From: JBBDIO01 sp040880365
Lineage (GTDB): Bacteria; Chloroflexota; Anaerolineae; Caldilineales; Caldilineaceae
Length of the DNA: 48,144 nucleotides
Assembly (NCBI GenBank): GCA_040880365.1
Contig: JBBDIO010000043.1
Coordinates: forward strand, 1 to 48,144
Reading direction: 5' to 3'
Position 1 is the stretch's first letter. Each line of letters starts with the position of its first letter. Under the pieces are notes generated by a model. That model made no database searches, had not been told where the DNA came from, and saw only the letters and a program-made list of their open reading frames with translations. The translations under genes were made by a program, and so were the position numbers. This document shows, piece by piece, positions 33,765 through 42,440 of this stretch.

Positions 33765-34838
33765 ATGAAGGGTAAATCGCGCGCCCAGACGGATGCACTG
33801 CCCCCACCAGATGCGCCCCCAGTGACCGTTATTATGGCTGTCTATAATGGTGAGCGCTTTCTGGATGCAGCAATGGAGAGCGTGCTGGCACAGGATTTCA
33901 CTGATTTCGAATTTGTCATTGTAGACGATGGATCCACCGACGGCACGCTGGGCATTTTGCAGCACTACGCCGAGCAGGATGCCCGCATCCGGCTGATTAC
34001 CCACGCGCAGAATATGGGTGCGTGCGCAGCCCTCAATTCGGCGTTTGCGGTCGCGCGCGGCAAGTATATCGCGTGCATGGATGCCGATGATGTGACGCTG
34101 CCCCACCGTCTGGGCCTGCAAGTCGCATTCCTCGACAGCCACCCGGAGATTGATGTCCTGGGAGGACAGATCGAACGCATTGACGAACAGGGCGTTGTCA
34201 AACGCGACCCGATCTCCCGTCCCCAGGAAGATATCCTGATTCAGTGGACGCTTTGCTTTGGCAATCCGATTCCGCACATCACGGTCATGATGCGGCGCGC
34301 GGTGCTGATGGCGGTGGACGGCTATCGCCAGGAAGTTGGTTCCATTAGTGGCGATTATGATTTGTGGCGACGGTTGTCACCCAGCGCGCGTTTTCACATT
34401 TTGCCCGTGATTTTTAGCCAAATCCGACGCAGCCCCACCTATGTGACAAATCTGAGCAGCCGCTTTGCCGACGAACAAAAGCAAGCAGTCGTCTCCACCG
34501 CAAGCAGTTTGCTGCGCCAAAGATTAGGCGCGCAAACCCCACCCAATGTAGAAACCCTGTTGCAAAAGATGTATGCGCGGCCCCACGGCTGGACGCTGGA
34601 CGACGCGACCCAGATGGCCCGGCTCAAATACCAGTTGACGCGGGCATTTCTGGCGGGCGGTCAGCTTGACGAGGATGAAACGCGCCTGCTGCGCACCCAG
34701 GCCGCAACCGAAATCTATCGCCTGTTCCGCACCTTTCGCTATCAGCCGCGGGCCTGGCGCATGTGGCGGTGGGTCTGGAAGCTGGATCGCGCGGTCGCCC
34801 TGCGCCCATTCGTGAGGCCCCTACGTAAAACCGGCTAG
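33765..34838 (+). CDS. Family 2 glycosyltransferase, second of a tandem pair
   Basis: A 357-residue paralogue of the preceding gene. VTVIMAVYNGERFLDAAMES, FEFVIVDDGSTDGTLGIL, YIACMDADDVTLPHRLGLQV and SGDYDLWRRL are the GT2 motifs. The N-terminus before the domain differs from the first copy, as does the stretch ITHAQNMGACAALNSAFAVA, the region that normally contacts the acceptor side, so the two may act on different substrates in one pathway. The ATG directly follows the upstream TAG, giving tight coupling. The end is unusual: its TAG overlaps the ureG stop on the opposite strand in the shared CTAG, so the operons meet tail to tail with no space for a terminator. Confidence 0.92.
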   Translation: MKGKSRAQTDALPPPDAPPVTVIMAVYNGERFLDAAMESVLAQDFTDFEFVIVDDGSTDGTLGILQHYAEQDARIRLITHAQNMGACAALNSAFAVARGKYIACMDADDVTLPHRLGLQVAFLDSHPEIDVLGGQIERIDEQGVVKRDPISRPQEDILIQWTLCFGNPIPHITVMMRRAVLMAVDGYRQEVGSISGDYDLWRRLSPSARFHILPVIFSQIRRSPTYVTNLSSRFADEQKQAVVSTASSLLRQRLGAQTPPNVETLLQKMYARPHGWTLDDATQMARLKYQLTRAFLAGGQLDEDETRLLRTQAATEIYRLFRTFRYQPRAWRMWRWVWKLDRAVALRPFVRPLRKTG

Positions 34839-35575
34839 GGGTGCACGGCCGCGGCTTCTTCCAGCCGGCCATCGGGATGGCGCAGACGGACGCCACCGCT
34901 GGCAATCTGCGCTTCGACCCAGGCCACAATGGCGGCCAACCCCGTGCCATCTTTCAGATTGCTGAAGATCGTCGGCGCGTCGCCGCGCATGGTTTTGGCG
35001 TCGCGGTCCATTACTTCCAGCGACGCACCTACCAGCGGCGCCAGGTCAATCTTGTTGATGACCAGCAGATCGGAGCGCATGATCCCTGGCCCACCCTTGC
35101 GCGGAATCTTGTCGCCCGCCGCCACATCGATCACATAGATCCAGTAATCCACCAGTTCGGGGCTGAAGGCTGCGGCCAGATTGTCGCCGCCGCTTTCCAG
35201 CAATACCAGCGCCGGGTCAAACGCGGTTTCCAGATCCACCACCGCTTCCAGGTTCATGGATACATCATCCCGAATCGCGGCATGGGGACAGCCGCCCGTT
35301 TCCACCCCGCGCACGCGCGCTTCTTCCAAAATGCCCCGGCGCAGGAGAAAAAGCGCATCCTCTTTGGTATAGATGTCGTTGGTCACGACGGCCAGACTAT
35401 AGCGCGCGGCCAGTTCCCGGCACAGGCATTCGACCAGCGCGGTTTTGCCCGTGCCCACGGGGCCGGCAATGCCAATGCGCAAGGTACGCCGGCCCGGATT
35501 GTCCGCCGCCCCGCGCAGAGATGTAGTGCCGTTCGCTGTACTGCCGTTGGATGTAGTGCCATTCGTGTTCAGCAT
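34835..35575 (-). CDS. ureG: Urease accessory GTPase UreG
   Basis: A 246-residue SIMIBI GTPase that delivers nickel to urease with UreD and UreF. LRIGIAGPVGTGKTALVECL holds the P-loop (about 38-45). TNDIYTKEDALFLLRR, ETGGCPHAAIRDD (metal-binding Cys96-Pro-His98), LLESGGDNLAA, VIDVAAGDKIPRKGGPGI and VINKIDLAPLVGA are the conserved UreG blocks. The N-terminal ~25 residues are an Asn/Gly/Thr/Ser repeat (NGTTSNGSTANGTTS), not the His-rich nickel store found in some UreGs. ATG 35575 lies 22 bp after the ureC stop. It is the last gene of the cluster and its stop overlaps that of a convergent glycosyltransferase. Confidence 0.96.
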   Translation of the reverse strand: MLNTNGTTSNGSTANGTTSLRGAADNPGRRTLRIGIAGPVGTGKTALVECLCRELAARYSLAVVTNDIYTKEDALFLLRRGILEEARVRGVETGGCPHAAIRDDVSMNLEAVVDLETAFDPALVLLESGGDNLAAAFSPELVDYWIYVIDVAAGDKIPRKGGPGIMRSDLLVINKIDLAPLVGASLEVMDRDAKTMRGDAPTIFSNLKDGTGLAAIVAWVEAQIASGGVRLRHPDGRLEEAAAVHP

Positions 35576-35597
35576 GATTGCCTCGTATGTTCCAGAA

Positions 35598-37325
35598 TTA
35601 AAACAGGAAGTAGCGTTGGGCCAGCGGCAGAACCTCTGCCGGCGCACAGGTGAGCAGCTCACCATCGGCGCGCACTTCATAGGTTTCAGGATCGACTTCA
35701 ATCGTGGGCATGGCGTCGTTGTGAATCATATTGGCCTTGCCGATGATCCGACACTTGCCCACCGCCAGCGGCGTTTTTTCCAGCCCGATTTGCCGGGCGA
35801 TTCCTGCATCTACCCCCGCCTGCGACATGAACGTGACGCTGGTCGCGGCGGTCGCCTTGCCAAATGCGCCAAACATGGGGCGATAGAGCACAGGCTGGGG
35901 CGTAGGAATCGACGCATTGGCATCGCCCATCACGGCCCACGCAATGAAACCGCCTTTGATGATCATCTCGGGCTTCACGCCGAAAAAGCCGGGCTTCCAC
36001 AACACCAGATCGGCCAGTTTGCCCGTCTCAATCGACCCCACATGGTCGGCGATGCCGTGGGCGATGGCCGGGTTGATCGTGTATTTGGCAATGTAGCGTT
36101 TGGCGCGCAGATTGTCGTTGCGCGCCGAATCTTCGGGCAGAGGGCCACGCTGCACTTTCATCTTGTGGGCCGTCTGCCAGGTGCGTGTCACCACTTCGCC
36201 CACGCGCCCCATCGCCTGGGAATCGCTGGCAATCATGCTGAAAACGCCCATGTCATGCAGAATGTCTTCGGCGGCAATGGTTTCGGCGCGAATCCGGCTT
36301 TCGGCAAACGCCACATCTTCGGGCACCTGGGGGTTCAGATGGTGACAGACCATGAGCATATCCAGGTGTTCGGCAATCGTATTGACGGTGTAGGGCCGCG
36401 TGGGGTTGGTAGAAGAAGGCAGGATGTAGGGATAGCCTGCGGCGCGGATGATATCCGGGGCGTGACCGCCGCCCGCGCCTTCGGTGTGATAGGTGTGGAT
36501 GGTGCGTCCGGCAATCGCGGCCAGGGTATCTTCCACAAAGCCCGATTCGTTGAGCGTATCGGTATGGATGGCGACCTGCACATCATATTCTTCGGCCACA
36601 CGCAAACAGGCGTCAATCGCGGCCGGTGTGGTGCCCCAGTCTTCGTGCAATTTCAGCCCGCACGCGCCCGCATCTACCTGTTCGCGCAGGGGTGCAGTGG
36701 TAGACGCATTGCCCTTGCCCATAAAGCCGAAATTCACAGGCCAGTGTTCCGCCGCCTGCAACATGCGCGCCAGATTCCATGCGCCGGGCGTGCAGGTGGT
36801 GGCGTTGGTGCCCGTGGCAGGGCCAGTGCCGCCCCCCAGCATGGTGGTGATGCCATTCGCCAGCGCCTCATAGATCTGTTGGGGCGAGACGAAATGGATA
36901 TGCGCATCAATTCCGCCCGCGGTGACAATCATATGCTCGCCCGCCACCACTTCGGTAGATGCGCCCACCACCAAATCGGGATCTACGCCCGCCATAACAT
37001 CGGGATTGCCCGCCTTGCCGATTTTGACGATGCGCCCGTTCTTCACCCCGATATCGGCCTTCACAATGCCCCAATAATCCAGAATCAGCGCATTGGTAAT
37101 CACCAGATCCAGGGCGTCACCGTCATGGGCGGCACGGGCGGCGCGGCTGCTCTGTCCCATGCCATCGCGGATGACCTTGCCGCCGCCAAAGGCAATCTCA
37201 TCGCCATAGACAGTGTGGTCATGCTCAACTTCGATAATCAGTTCGGTATCGGCCAGGCGCACCCGGTCGCCGGTGGTCGGGCCATAGAGATCGGCGTAGG
37301 TACGCCGCGGTATGGAGAGGCTCAT
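35598..37325 (-). CDS. ureC: Urease alpha subunit (catalytic)
   Basis: A 575-residue subunit of normal length. It carries the two-nickel centre that hydrolyses urea to ammonia and carbamate. All ligands can be located by the usual spacing: His142 and His144 in GGIDAHIHF, the carbamylated Lys225 in GLKLHEDWG, His254 in VAIHTDT, His280 in HTYHTEG and Asp368 in ASDSQAMGR. The flap MVCHHL supplies Cys327 and His328. The opening SIPRRTYADLYGPTTGDRVR is canonical. It is cytoplasmic, assembling with UreA and UreB, which precede it in the operon (56-bp gap to ureB, 22 bp to ureG). Confidence 0.98.
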   Translation of the reverse strand: MSLSIPRRTYADLYGPTTGDRVRLADTELIIEVEHDHTVYGDEIAFGGGKVIRDGMGQSSRAARAAHDGDALDLVITNALILDYWGIVKADIGVKNGRIVKIGKAGNPDVMAGVDPDLVVGASTEVVAGEHMIVTAGGIDAHIHFVSPQQIYEALANGITTMLGGGTGPATGTNATTCTPGAWNLARMLQAAEHWPVNFGFMGKGNASTTAPLREQVDAGACGLKLHEDWGTTPAAIDACLRVAEEYDVQVAIHTDTLNESGFVEDTLAAIAGRTIHTYHTEGAGGGHAPDIIRAAGYPYILPSSTNPTRPYTVNTIAEHLDMLMVCHHLNPQVPEDVAFAESRIRAETIAAEDILHDMGVFSMIASDSQAMGRVGEVVTRTWQTAHKMKVQRGPLPEDSARNDNLRAKRYIAKYTINPAIAHGIADHVGSIETGKLADLVLWKPGFFGVKPEMIIKGGFIAWAVMGDANASIPTPQPVLYRPMFGAFGKATAATSVTFMSQAGVDAGIARQIGLEKTPLAVGKCRIIGKANMIHNDAMPTIEVDPETYEVRADGELLTCAPAEVLPLAQRYFLF

Positions 37326-37380
37326 GCTACAGGTTGCCTTTCAGTCTGTATCACAGTTATCAGCATAATCATCATCACAG

Positions 37381-37752
37381 TCATTGACTCAGCGTATTCA
37401 GGGCCGCGGTTTGCACCTCGGCGTCGTCCAGGCGGCCCTGCACCAGCCCGCGCGCGCCATAGACCACGCGCCGCCCGGCAAAATGGGTGAGCGTGACCTC
37501 CTTTTCGTCGCCCGGCTCGAAACGGACCGCCGTGCCCGCAGGAATGTTCAGACGCATACCATAGGCCACGCGCCGGTCGAATGCTAGGCTGCTGTTCACC
37601 TCGAAAAAGTGATAGTGACTGCCCACCTGGATGGGACGGTCACCCACATGGCGCACCGTAATCGTCGCGGTGGGGCGTCCGATATTTGCCACAATCGGCG
37701 CGGCATCGTCGTCAATCAAAATTTCACCCGGAATCACAGGCAATCCTTTCAT
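37381..37752 (-). CDS. ureB: Urease beta subunit
   Basis: A 123-residue structural subunit. LPVIPGEILIDDDAAPI is the standard start, and VRHVGDRPIQVGSHYHFFEVN, MRLNIPAGTAVRFEPGDEKEV and GRRVVYGARGLVQG are conserved beta-subunit blocks. The C-terminus has about 20 residues beyond the shortest homologues. It lies between ureA and ureC with 45-bp and 55-bp gaps. Separate UreA and UreB are the usual bacterial arrangement. Confidence 0.97.
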   Translation of the reverse strand: MKGLPVIPGEILIDDDAAPIVANIGRPTATITVRHVGDRPIQVGSHYHFFEVNSSLAFDRRVAYGMRLNIPAGTAVRFEPGDEKEVTLTHFAGRRVVYGARGLVQGRLDDAEVQTAALNTLSQ

Positions 37753-37797
37753 GGAATGAGAGAAGCGGGAAGGGGATGGTCCGGTTAGTGCATTGGG

Positions 37798-38100
37798 TTA
37801 TTGGATCGGGTCGTGGACCGTCACCAGTTTGGTGCCATCGGGGAATGTGGCTTCGACCTGCACATCGTGAATCATGGCGGCAACGCCATCCATCACATCG
37901 TCGGCAGAGAGAATACTGCGCCCCCACACCATAATATCCGCCACGCTTTTGCCGTCGCGGGCCGCTTCCATAATTTCGGCGGTGAGAATGGCAACCGCTT
38001 CGGGATAGTTGAGCTTCACGCCCCGGGCCTGGCGTTTGCGCGCCAGTTCCGCGGCCACAAAAATGAGCAGTTTCTCCTGCTCGCGTGGAGTCAGGTGCAT
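37798..38100 (-). CDS. ureA: Urease gamma subunit
   Basis: A 100-residue subunit of standard length. MHLTPREQEKLLIFVAAELA, LNYPEAVAILTAEIMEAARD and VEATFPDGTKLVTVHDPI are diagnostic. The protein packs with UreB and UreC in the urease trimer. ATG 38100 has a GGA-rich site shortly upstream. ureD precedes it by 41 bp. Confidence 0.97.
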   Translation of the reverse strand: MHLTPREQEKLLIFVAAELARKRQARGVKLNYPEAVAILTAEIMEAARDGKSVADIMVWGRSILSADDVMDGVAAMIHDVQVEATFPDGTKLVTVHDPIQ

Positions 38101-38141
38101 AGCATATTCCTCACTGATGATGGTGATTCAATGGTAGTGGT

Positions 38142-39176
38142 TTAATACAGTTTGCGCGGCAGAATCGCGGCGCGGCCATAGAGTGCGGCCTTGGCGTGCT
38201 GCCAGAATTTGGGCAAGGTTGCCGCCAACGGTTGATGACGTTTGGCAAGGGCGCGGATGACCAGCCCATGCGCCGCCAGACGACTCACACCCCACAGCAC
38301 AGAATCGGGGCCAGTGTGATCGGGGCGGGTGTGATGTTGTGCCAGCGCGCCCAGCTCGGTTTCCAGCGTGGTCCACACCGCGGGCGCAACCCCCACCCGG
38401 CAGATATAGAACGTGGTGAAATAGGGATAATCGCCCAAGCGCGCGGGCGAGGTCAGCGGGCGTTTGTCCGGTTCCAGCGCATAGGCTTCCACCAGGATGG
38501 GCACGCCTGCAGTAGCAATCTCCAGATCGACACCCACACGCGCATAGGCAAAAACTTCGCCCGCGGCCACGCGCCCTGGCGTCACCGTCTCCCAATAAAA
38601 CAGACCGGCATCGGGCGCGAGTTCGATCCGCGTGTGTTGCTGATAGCGTGCCCCGGCAAACGGGATGAGCGCGTCGGGCAGATATTCCAGCAGCCCGCCC
38701 GCCGCGACTTGCAGCGTGGTGGTCTGGCGCGCGTCGGCATACCCAGGGCGATGACGGTAGACGCGCGTCGCGCCGGTGGTGGTGACTTGCGCCTCGGCGT
38801 GCGCGCCCACGGCGATATCCAGCTGCAATTGATCGCCCCCCAACACGCCGCCCGACAGGTTGTGCAGATGGACCAGGGCCGCGCCGGTGTGGGGCGCAGT
38901 GAATGCGCGCACAACGCGTTGGGGCGGCTCCTGGGTGCGCAGCTGCAAGCGCGTGGCCGCGCCGGGCTTGTCAAAGGCCAGACTCAACCGGCTATCCACC
39001 TGGCTATTCACCTGACTCTGTGGGCGCGGCGCGTGTGCATTGCACAGCGCATGGGGCTGGGCATCATCCCGCACAGCGGCTGGGGCCGAACTGGTCGGTG
39101 CCGAACTGGTCGGTGCCGAACCTATCGCTACAGAATTTATCGGTGTCGCGGATGAGCGTAATTCTGAAATTGGCAT
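38142..39176 (-). CDS. ureD: Urease accessory protein UreD (UreH)
   Basis: A 344-residue protein. The domain begins near residue 65 (LSLAFDKPGAATRLQLRTQE) and includes HLHNLSGGVLGGDQLQLDIA, TTTGATRVYRHRPG, LPDALIPFAGARYQQHTRIE and FYWETVTPGRVAAGEVF, the classic UreD set. It binds apo-urease and channels nickel from UreF/UreG. The N-terminal ~60 residues are a low-complexity extension (SAPTSSAPTSSAPA and QSQVNSQVDSR) created partly by 15-bp and 12-bp in-frame tandem duplications. A downstream start could be used, but none has a convincing ribosome binding site. It lies between ureF and ureA. Confidence 0.94.
   Translation of the reverse strand: MPISELRSSATPINSVAIGSAPTSSAPTSSAPAAVRDDAQPHALCNAHAPRPQSQVNSQVDSRLSLAFDKPGAATRLQLRTQEPPQRVVRAFTAPHTGAALVHLHNLSGGVLGGDQLQLDIAVGAHAEAQVTTTGATRVYRHRPGYADARQTTTLQVAAGGLLEYLPDALIPFAGARYQQHTRIELAPDAGLFYWETVTPGRVAAGEVFAYARVGVDLEIATAGVPILVEAYALEPDKRPLTSPARLGDYPYFTTFYICRVGVAPAVWTTLETELGALAQHHTRPDHTGPDSVLWGVSRLAAHGLVIRALAKRHQPLAATLPKFWQHAKAALYGRAAILPRKLY
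38990..39013 (-). repeat. 12-bp tandem duplication in ureD
   Basis: GGCTATCCACCT (38990-39001) is followed by GGCTATTCACCT (39002-39013), one mismatch. It encodes the Q/D-V-N/D-S-Q/R-type repeat in the N-terminal extension and keeps the frame. Confidence 0.85.
39085..39120 (-). repeat. 15-bp tandem duplication in ureD
   Basis: GCCGAACTGGTCGGT occurs at 39085-39099 and 39100-39114, with six bases of a third copy. It encodes APTSS repeats near the UreD N-terminus. The period is a multiple of three. Confidence 0.9.
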
Positions 39177-39207
39177 GGTTTTCTTTGGCGCGTTCTATCT
39201 GCGGTTC

Positions 39208-39231
39208 TAACTGATAAGTCTTAACTGATAA
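39208..39231 (-). repeat. Direct repeat overlapping the ureF stop codon
   Basis: TAACTGATAA occurs at 39208-39217 and 39222-39231 (period 14, plus-strand reading). The ureF stop (39221-39223 on the minus strand) overlaps the second copy. Confidence 0.82.
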
Positions 39232-40114
39232 AGAGGCGCACGGGCAACGCTGGATGGCGCATGGACGCCAGCTCTACCTGAGGCGCAAAGCTTGCCACGG
39301 TGATGGCGGCAACATCTGCCACAACATCTGCCAGAGGAATGGCGTGGCTCTGGGCCAATGCCGCGTGCAGCGCGGGTTTCAGCCGCCAGCGCATGTGGGT
39401 GACTGCGCTCTGTCCTACGGGCAGCAGTTTTTGTGCCGCGGCGCAGAGCGCGGCCAGCGCTTGCTGGGCAAATGCCGCGGTGGTGGCATCCGCCTCCAGG
39501 CCCAACGCGCCGCCCACCAGCCCAAATGCGGGCGCATGATGGCACGCCACCCCCGCCTGTTGTGCGGCGTCCAGCGCCGCGCGCAGTGCCGTGTTGCCAC
39601 TGGCTTCGGCGGCCAGGGCCAAAAAACGCCGCCCCAATACTTCACCCGCCACCCGCGTCTCCTGGGCCGTGCGCAGCGCGCCCAGCCGCCGATTCAAGGC
39701 CAGCCAGTCAGCAAGTAACTCAGTGTGGCGTGTCGGGTCGGGTGTTGGATCGGGTGCAGTCTGGGCCAAATCCGCGCCCAGGGCATAGGCCGCGCGGCAA
39801 TAGACACAATCCACTACGATTACTTCTTCTATATAGTCACGCAAAAATGCCTCCAGGTTGGCCGATGTCACCATGCCACTGGCCGTCAACGTTTCCAGGC
39901 CAAAGGAATGGGACTGCGCGCCGATGGGCAATGCACTGTCGGCAAGGTGCAACAGATCCAGCAAGCGGTCTTCCTGGCCTGTCCCAACAGAAGTGGGCAC
40001 AGCCGCAGGCGACGCCGCAACAGGAAAAGGCACGGCATTTAATGGTATAGAGGAAGGCTGGGTGGCGTTGATTTGTGACACGGAAATGAGCATTCTACTG
40101 GCTAGAGTGGGCAT
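39221..40114 (-). CDS. ureF: Urease accessory protein UreF
   Basis: The UreF domain opens with LLDLLHLADSALPIGAQSHS and FGLETLTASGMVTSANLEAF, followed by FLRDYIEEVIVVDC, RLGALRTAQETRVAGEVLGR and QSAVTHMRWRLKPALHAALA, all family features. UreF bridges UreD and UreG in nickel loading. The start is uncertain: the frame is open to 40447, but upstream residues are not UreF-like and the domain begins about 50 residues after ATG 40114 or ATG 40093. Neither has a strong Shine-Dalgarno. The Ser/Pro/Ala-rich N-terminal stretch before the domain is probably disordered. It appears to be the first gene of the urease operon, transcribed away from urtA. Confidence 0.92.
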   Translation of the reverse strand: MPTLASRMLISVSQINATQPSSIPLNAVPFPVAASPAAVPTSVGTGQEDRLLDLLHLADSALPIGAQSHSFGLETLTASGMVTSANLEAFLRDYIEEVIVVDCVYCRAAYALGADLAQTAPDPTPDPTRHTELLADWLALNRRLGALRTAQETRVAGEVLGRRFLALAAEASGNTALRAALDAAQQAGVACHHAPAFGLVGGALGLEADATTAAFAQQALAALCAAAQKLLPVGQSAVTHMRWRLKPALHAALAQSHAIPLADVVADVAAITVASFAPQVELASMRHPALPVRLFIS

Positions 40115-40730
40115 TGAATTTTCTGGCAACGGTCTATCACCCAGCCTATCCCCCGGCGAGGGTGACCCATTTGACAGGATGATAGTGACATTATGACAGC
40201 CCAACCTACACGTTTCTACCGCGAGACTCACAACAATTGGGCCAAAATTTCTATGCACTTTTAACGATAATCGCCCTGTCTGGGCGCAGAATATATCGCC
40301 CTGCTTGCGTACAGCCAGATGCTCCCGCCCACCGTCCAAACTTGTGCAATCGGCACACATTTCAGTCAAATCCGCAGCTAAACACAACGCGTTGACGCGC
40401 GCCCCCTTGCCATTCACGGCTACCGGCTCATCAATTATGTGCAACATGCACAGATGGCAGCTTCAGCATTGTGTAGCACTTGAACAGTGTAAGTGAAAGC
40501 ACATTCCGTTATGCTTTTGTCCGAGTAAGGCACCTGTACACCCAAACCAAACCGTACATCCAAGCTCATCGTGCCCTGGGTGTGGTGTGTTACTACGCAC
40601 CACAGAGACACGTACCACAGAGAAGTTGTAAAAACACCAAAGTCCCATCAGTTCCATCCATCATAGGCACCTGAACGCATATGTCCAGGTGTGCCCACCA
40701 CTTTGGAGACGATTTATGCAGGAGGAGATT
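40115..40730. other. Divergent control region between ureF and urtA
   Basis: About 600 bp from which both the urease and urea-transport operons should be transcribed. It contains an inverted repeat TGTGGTG-N10-CACCACA (40581-40604), a smaller one CACTT-N9-AAGTG near 40477-40495, and TTGACA at 40171. I could not find a convincing -35/-10 pair with 16-18 bp spacing on either strand. A nitrogen-responsive site would be expected, but I recognise no NtcA, TnrA or GlnR consensus. Confidence 0.5.
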
Positions 40731-42119
40731 GTGCAAACACTTTTATCGAGGCTACACCCGACGGGCGCACGCACACGCGCCCATGCACGACGCACACCCA
40801 TGCTCGTCAGCTTATTCGTGCTTTTGGCCCTGTTGATAGCGGCCTGTGGCGCACCTGCCGCACCTGCCACCGAACCGGCTGCCGAAGTAGCGGCCACCGA
40901 ACCCGCAGCCGAAGAAGCAACAAAGGAAGAAGCAGAAGAAGACGCCGCAGAGGAAGAAACCGCCGATGCCGGTGAGGAAAGCGACACAATCAAGGTCGGG
41001 ATCCTGCATTCGCTCAGCGGCACCATGTCCATCAGCGAAGTCTCGGTGAAGGACGCGACCCTGTTGGCAATCGAAGAAATCAACGCCAATGGCGGCATTA
41101 TGGGCAGAATGCTGGAACCCGTCATCGAAGATGGCGCCAGCGACTGGCCGACCTTTGCCGAAAAAGCGCGCAAGCTCATCCAGCAGGATGGCGTAGACGT
41201 GGTCTTTGGCTGTTGGACCAGCGCCAGCCGCAAGGCAGTTTTGCCCGTCTTCGAAGAGCTGAACGGGCTGCTGTTCTACCCGGTCCAATATGAAGGTCTG
41301 GAATCTTCGCCCAACATCTTCTATACCGGCGCAGAACCCACCCAGCAGATCATCCCCGGCGTAGAATATCTGGTCAACGAACTGGGCGCCGAAAATATCT
41401 ATCTGCTAGGCTCGGACTATGTCTTCCCCCGCACAGCCAATCTCATCATCAAGGCCCAGCTGGAAGCCCTGGGTGTGGAAATGGCCGGCGAGGAATATGT
41501 GCCCCTGGGCGGTACCGAATTCAGCACCATCATCAGCAAGATTCAGGAAGCCCAGCCCGACGCCATCTTCAACACCCTCAATGGCGATAGCAATGTGGCA
41601 TTCTTCAAGCAATTCCTGGATGCCGGCTTCACCGCCGAAAGTATGCCGGTCATGTCGGTGAGCGTTGCCGAAGAAGAAGTGCGCGGCATTGGTCCCGAAA
41701 ACATTGCCGGTCACTACACGGCATGGAACTACTATCAGACCACCGAGACCCCCGAAAACGAAGCCTTTGTCGCCGCCTATAAAGAAGCCTATGGCGAAGA
41801 GCGCGTGACCAGCGATCCCGCAGAAGCCGGCTATTTCGGCGTCTATCTGTGGAAAGCGATGGTCGAAGCGGCCGGCAGCACCGCCGTGGATGATGTACGC
41901 GCCGCGGCCGCTACCGGGGAAATCGAATTCAATGCACCGGGCGGTCTGGTGCGGGTAGATGGCGACAACCAGCACACCTACAAGACCGTGCGCATCGGTC
42001 AAATCACCGAAGATGGCCTGATTGTCGAAGTCTTTGCCAGCGAAGAGCCGGTCAAGCCGGATCCGTTCCTGGCGAATATCGAATGGGCCGCCGATATCAC
42101 CGCCGGGGCCAGCCAATAA
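40731..42119 (+). CDS. urtA: Urea ABC transporter substrate-binding lipoprotein UrtA
   Basis: A protein of about 462 residues from GTG 40731. The signal segment LVSLFVLLALLIAACGAPA ends in a lipobox (IAAC), so the mature protein is lipid-anchored outside the membrane. An acidic Ala/Glu/Thr linker follows. The binding domain begins TIKVGILHSLSGTMSISEVS and includes INANGGIMGRMLEPVIEDGA, VFGCWTSASRKAVLPVFEEL, LLFYPVQYEGLESSPNIFYT and ENIYLLGSDYVFPRTANLI, the UrtA signature. The start is chosen because AGGAGG (40720-40725) is 5 bp before GTG 40731. ATG 40716, with a weaker GGAG, is the alternative. The 3' end is exactly duplicated (20 bp, including the stop). Confidence 0.94.
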   Translation: MQTLLSRLHPTGARTRAHARRTPMLVSLFVLLALLIAACGAPAAPATEPAAEVAATEPAAEEATKEEAEEDAAEEETADAGEESDTIKVGILHSLSGTMSISEVSVKDATLLAIEEINANGGIMGRMLEPVIEDGASDWPTFAEKARKLIQQDGVDVVFGCWTSASRKAVLPVFEELNGLLFYPVQYEGLESSPNIFYTGAEPTQQIIPGVEYLVNELGAENIYLLGSDYVFPRTANLIIKAQLEALGVEMAGEEYVPLGGTEFSTIISKIQEAQPDAIFNTLNGDSNVAFFKQFLDAGFTAESMPVMSVSVAEEEVRGIGPENIAGHYTAWNYYQTTETPENEAFVAAYKEAYGEERVTSDPAEAGYFGVYLWKAMVEAAGSTAVDDVRAAAATGEIEFNAPGGLVRVDGDNQHTYKTVRIGQITEDGLIVEVFASEEPVKPDPFLANIEWAADITAGASQ

Positions 42120-42140
42120 CCGCCGGGGCCAGCCAATAAC
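42101..42140 (+). repeat. Exact 20-bp tandem duplication of the urtA 3' end
   Basis: Bases 42101-42120 are repeated identically at 42121-42140. Each copy begins CGCCGGGGCC, and the stop TAA of urtA is in the first copy (42117-42119). Confidence 0.95.
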
Positions 42141-42440
42141 TGTCGAGACCTTGTAATTTGTTCGGCGTAATTTGTTCGGCAGTACAGCGGGGATCAAGGG
42201 CCGTCGCCCCACGGAACAACGCTTGATTGATTCTGACTGAACTTTGATCGAGTTTGATCAAGTTGAGGTGGCACAAGGCGATGGCGCGTTGAACAAACGC
42301 CCATCGCCTTCGTCGCTGTCAGAGGACAACCCGGTTTGTGGTGATAGCCCGCAGTTGGCGACACCAGAGGATCGCAGTCCAGAAGATAGCAGTACAACAG
42401 AGGAACAATTCAGAGGAACACCGTAGAGGAATCTACCCTT
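42120..42440. other. urtA-urtB intergenic region
   Basis: 321 bp, unusually long inside a transporter operon. It begins with the second copy of the urtA-end duplication, then holds an exact 14-bp tandem duplication (42153-42180) and a TGATC-rich stretch (42233-42262: repeated T-T-T-G-A-T-C words). No coding potential or T-tract hairpin was found. It may lower expression of urtB-E relative to urtA. Confidence 0.5.
42153..42180 (+). repeat. Exact 14-bp tandem duplication after urtA
   Basis: GTAATTTGTTCGGC at 42153-42166 is repeated without a gap at 42167-42180. Confidence 0.95.

Noticed and set aside
35445..37490. 681-codon open frame on the plus strand
   Set aside because: It is antisense to ureC, ureB and ureG, whose catalytic residues are all in place.
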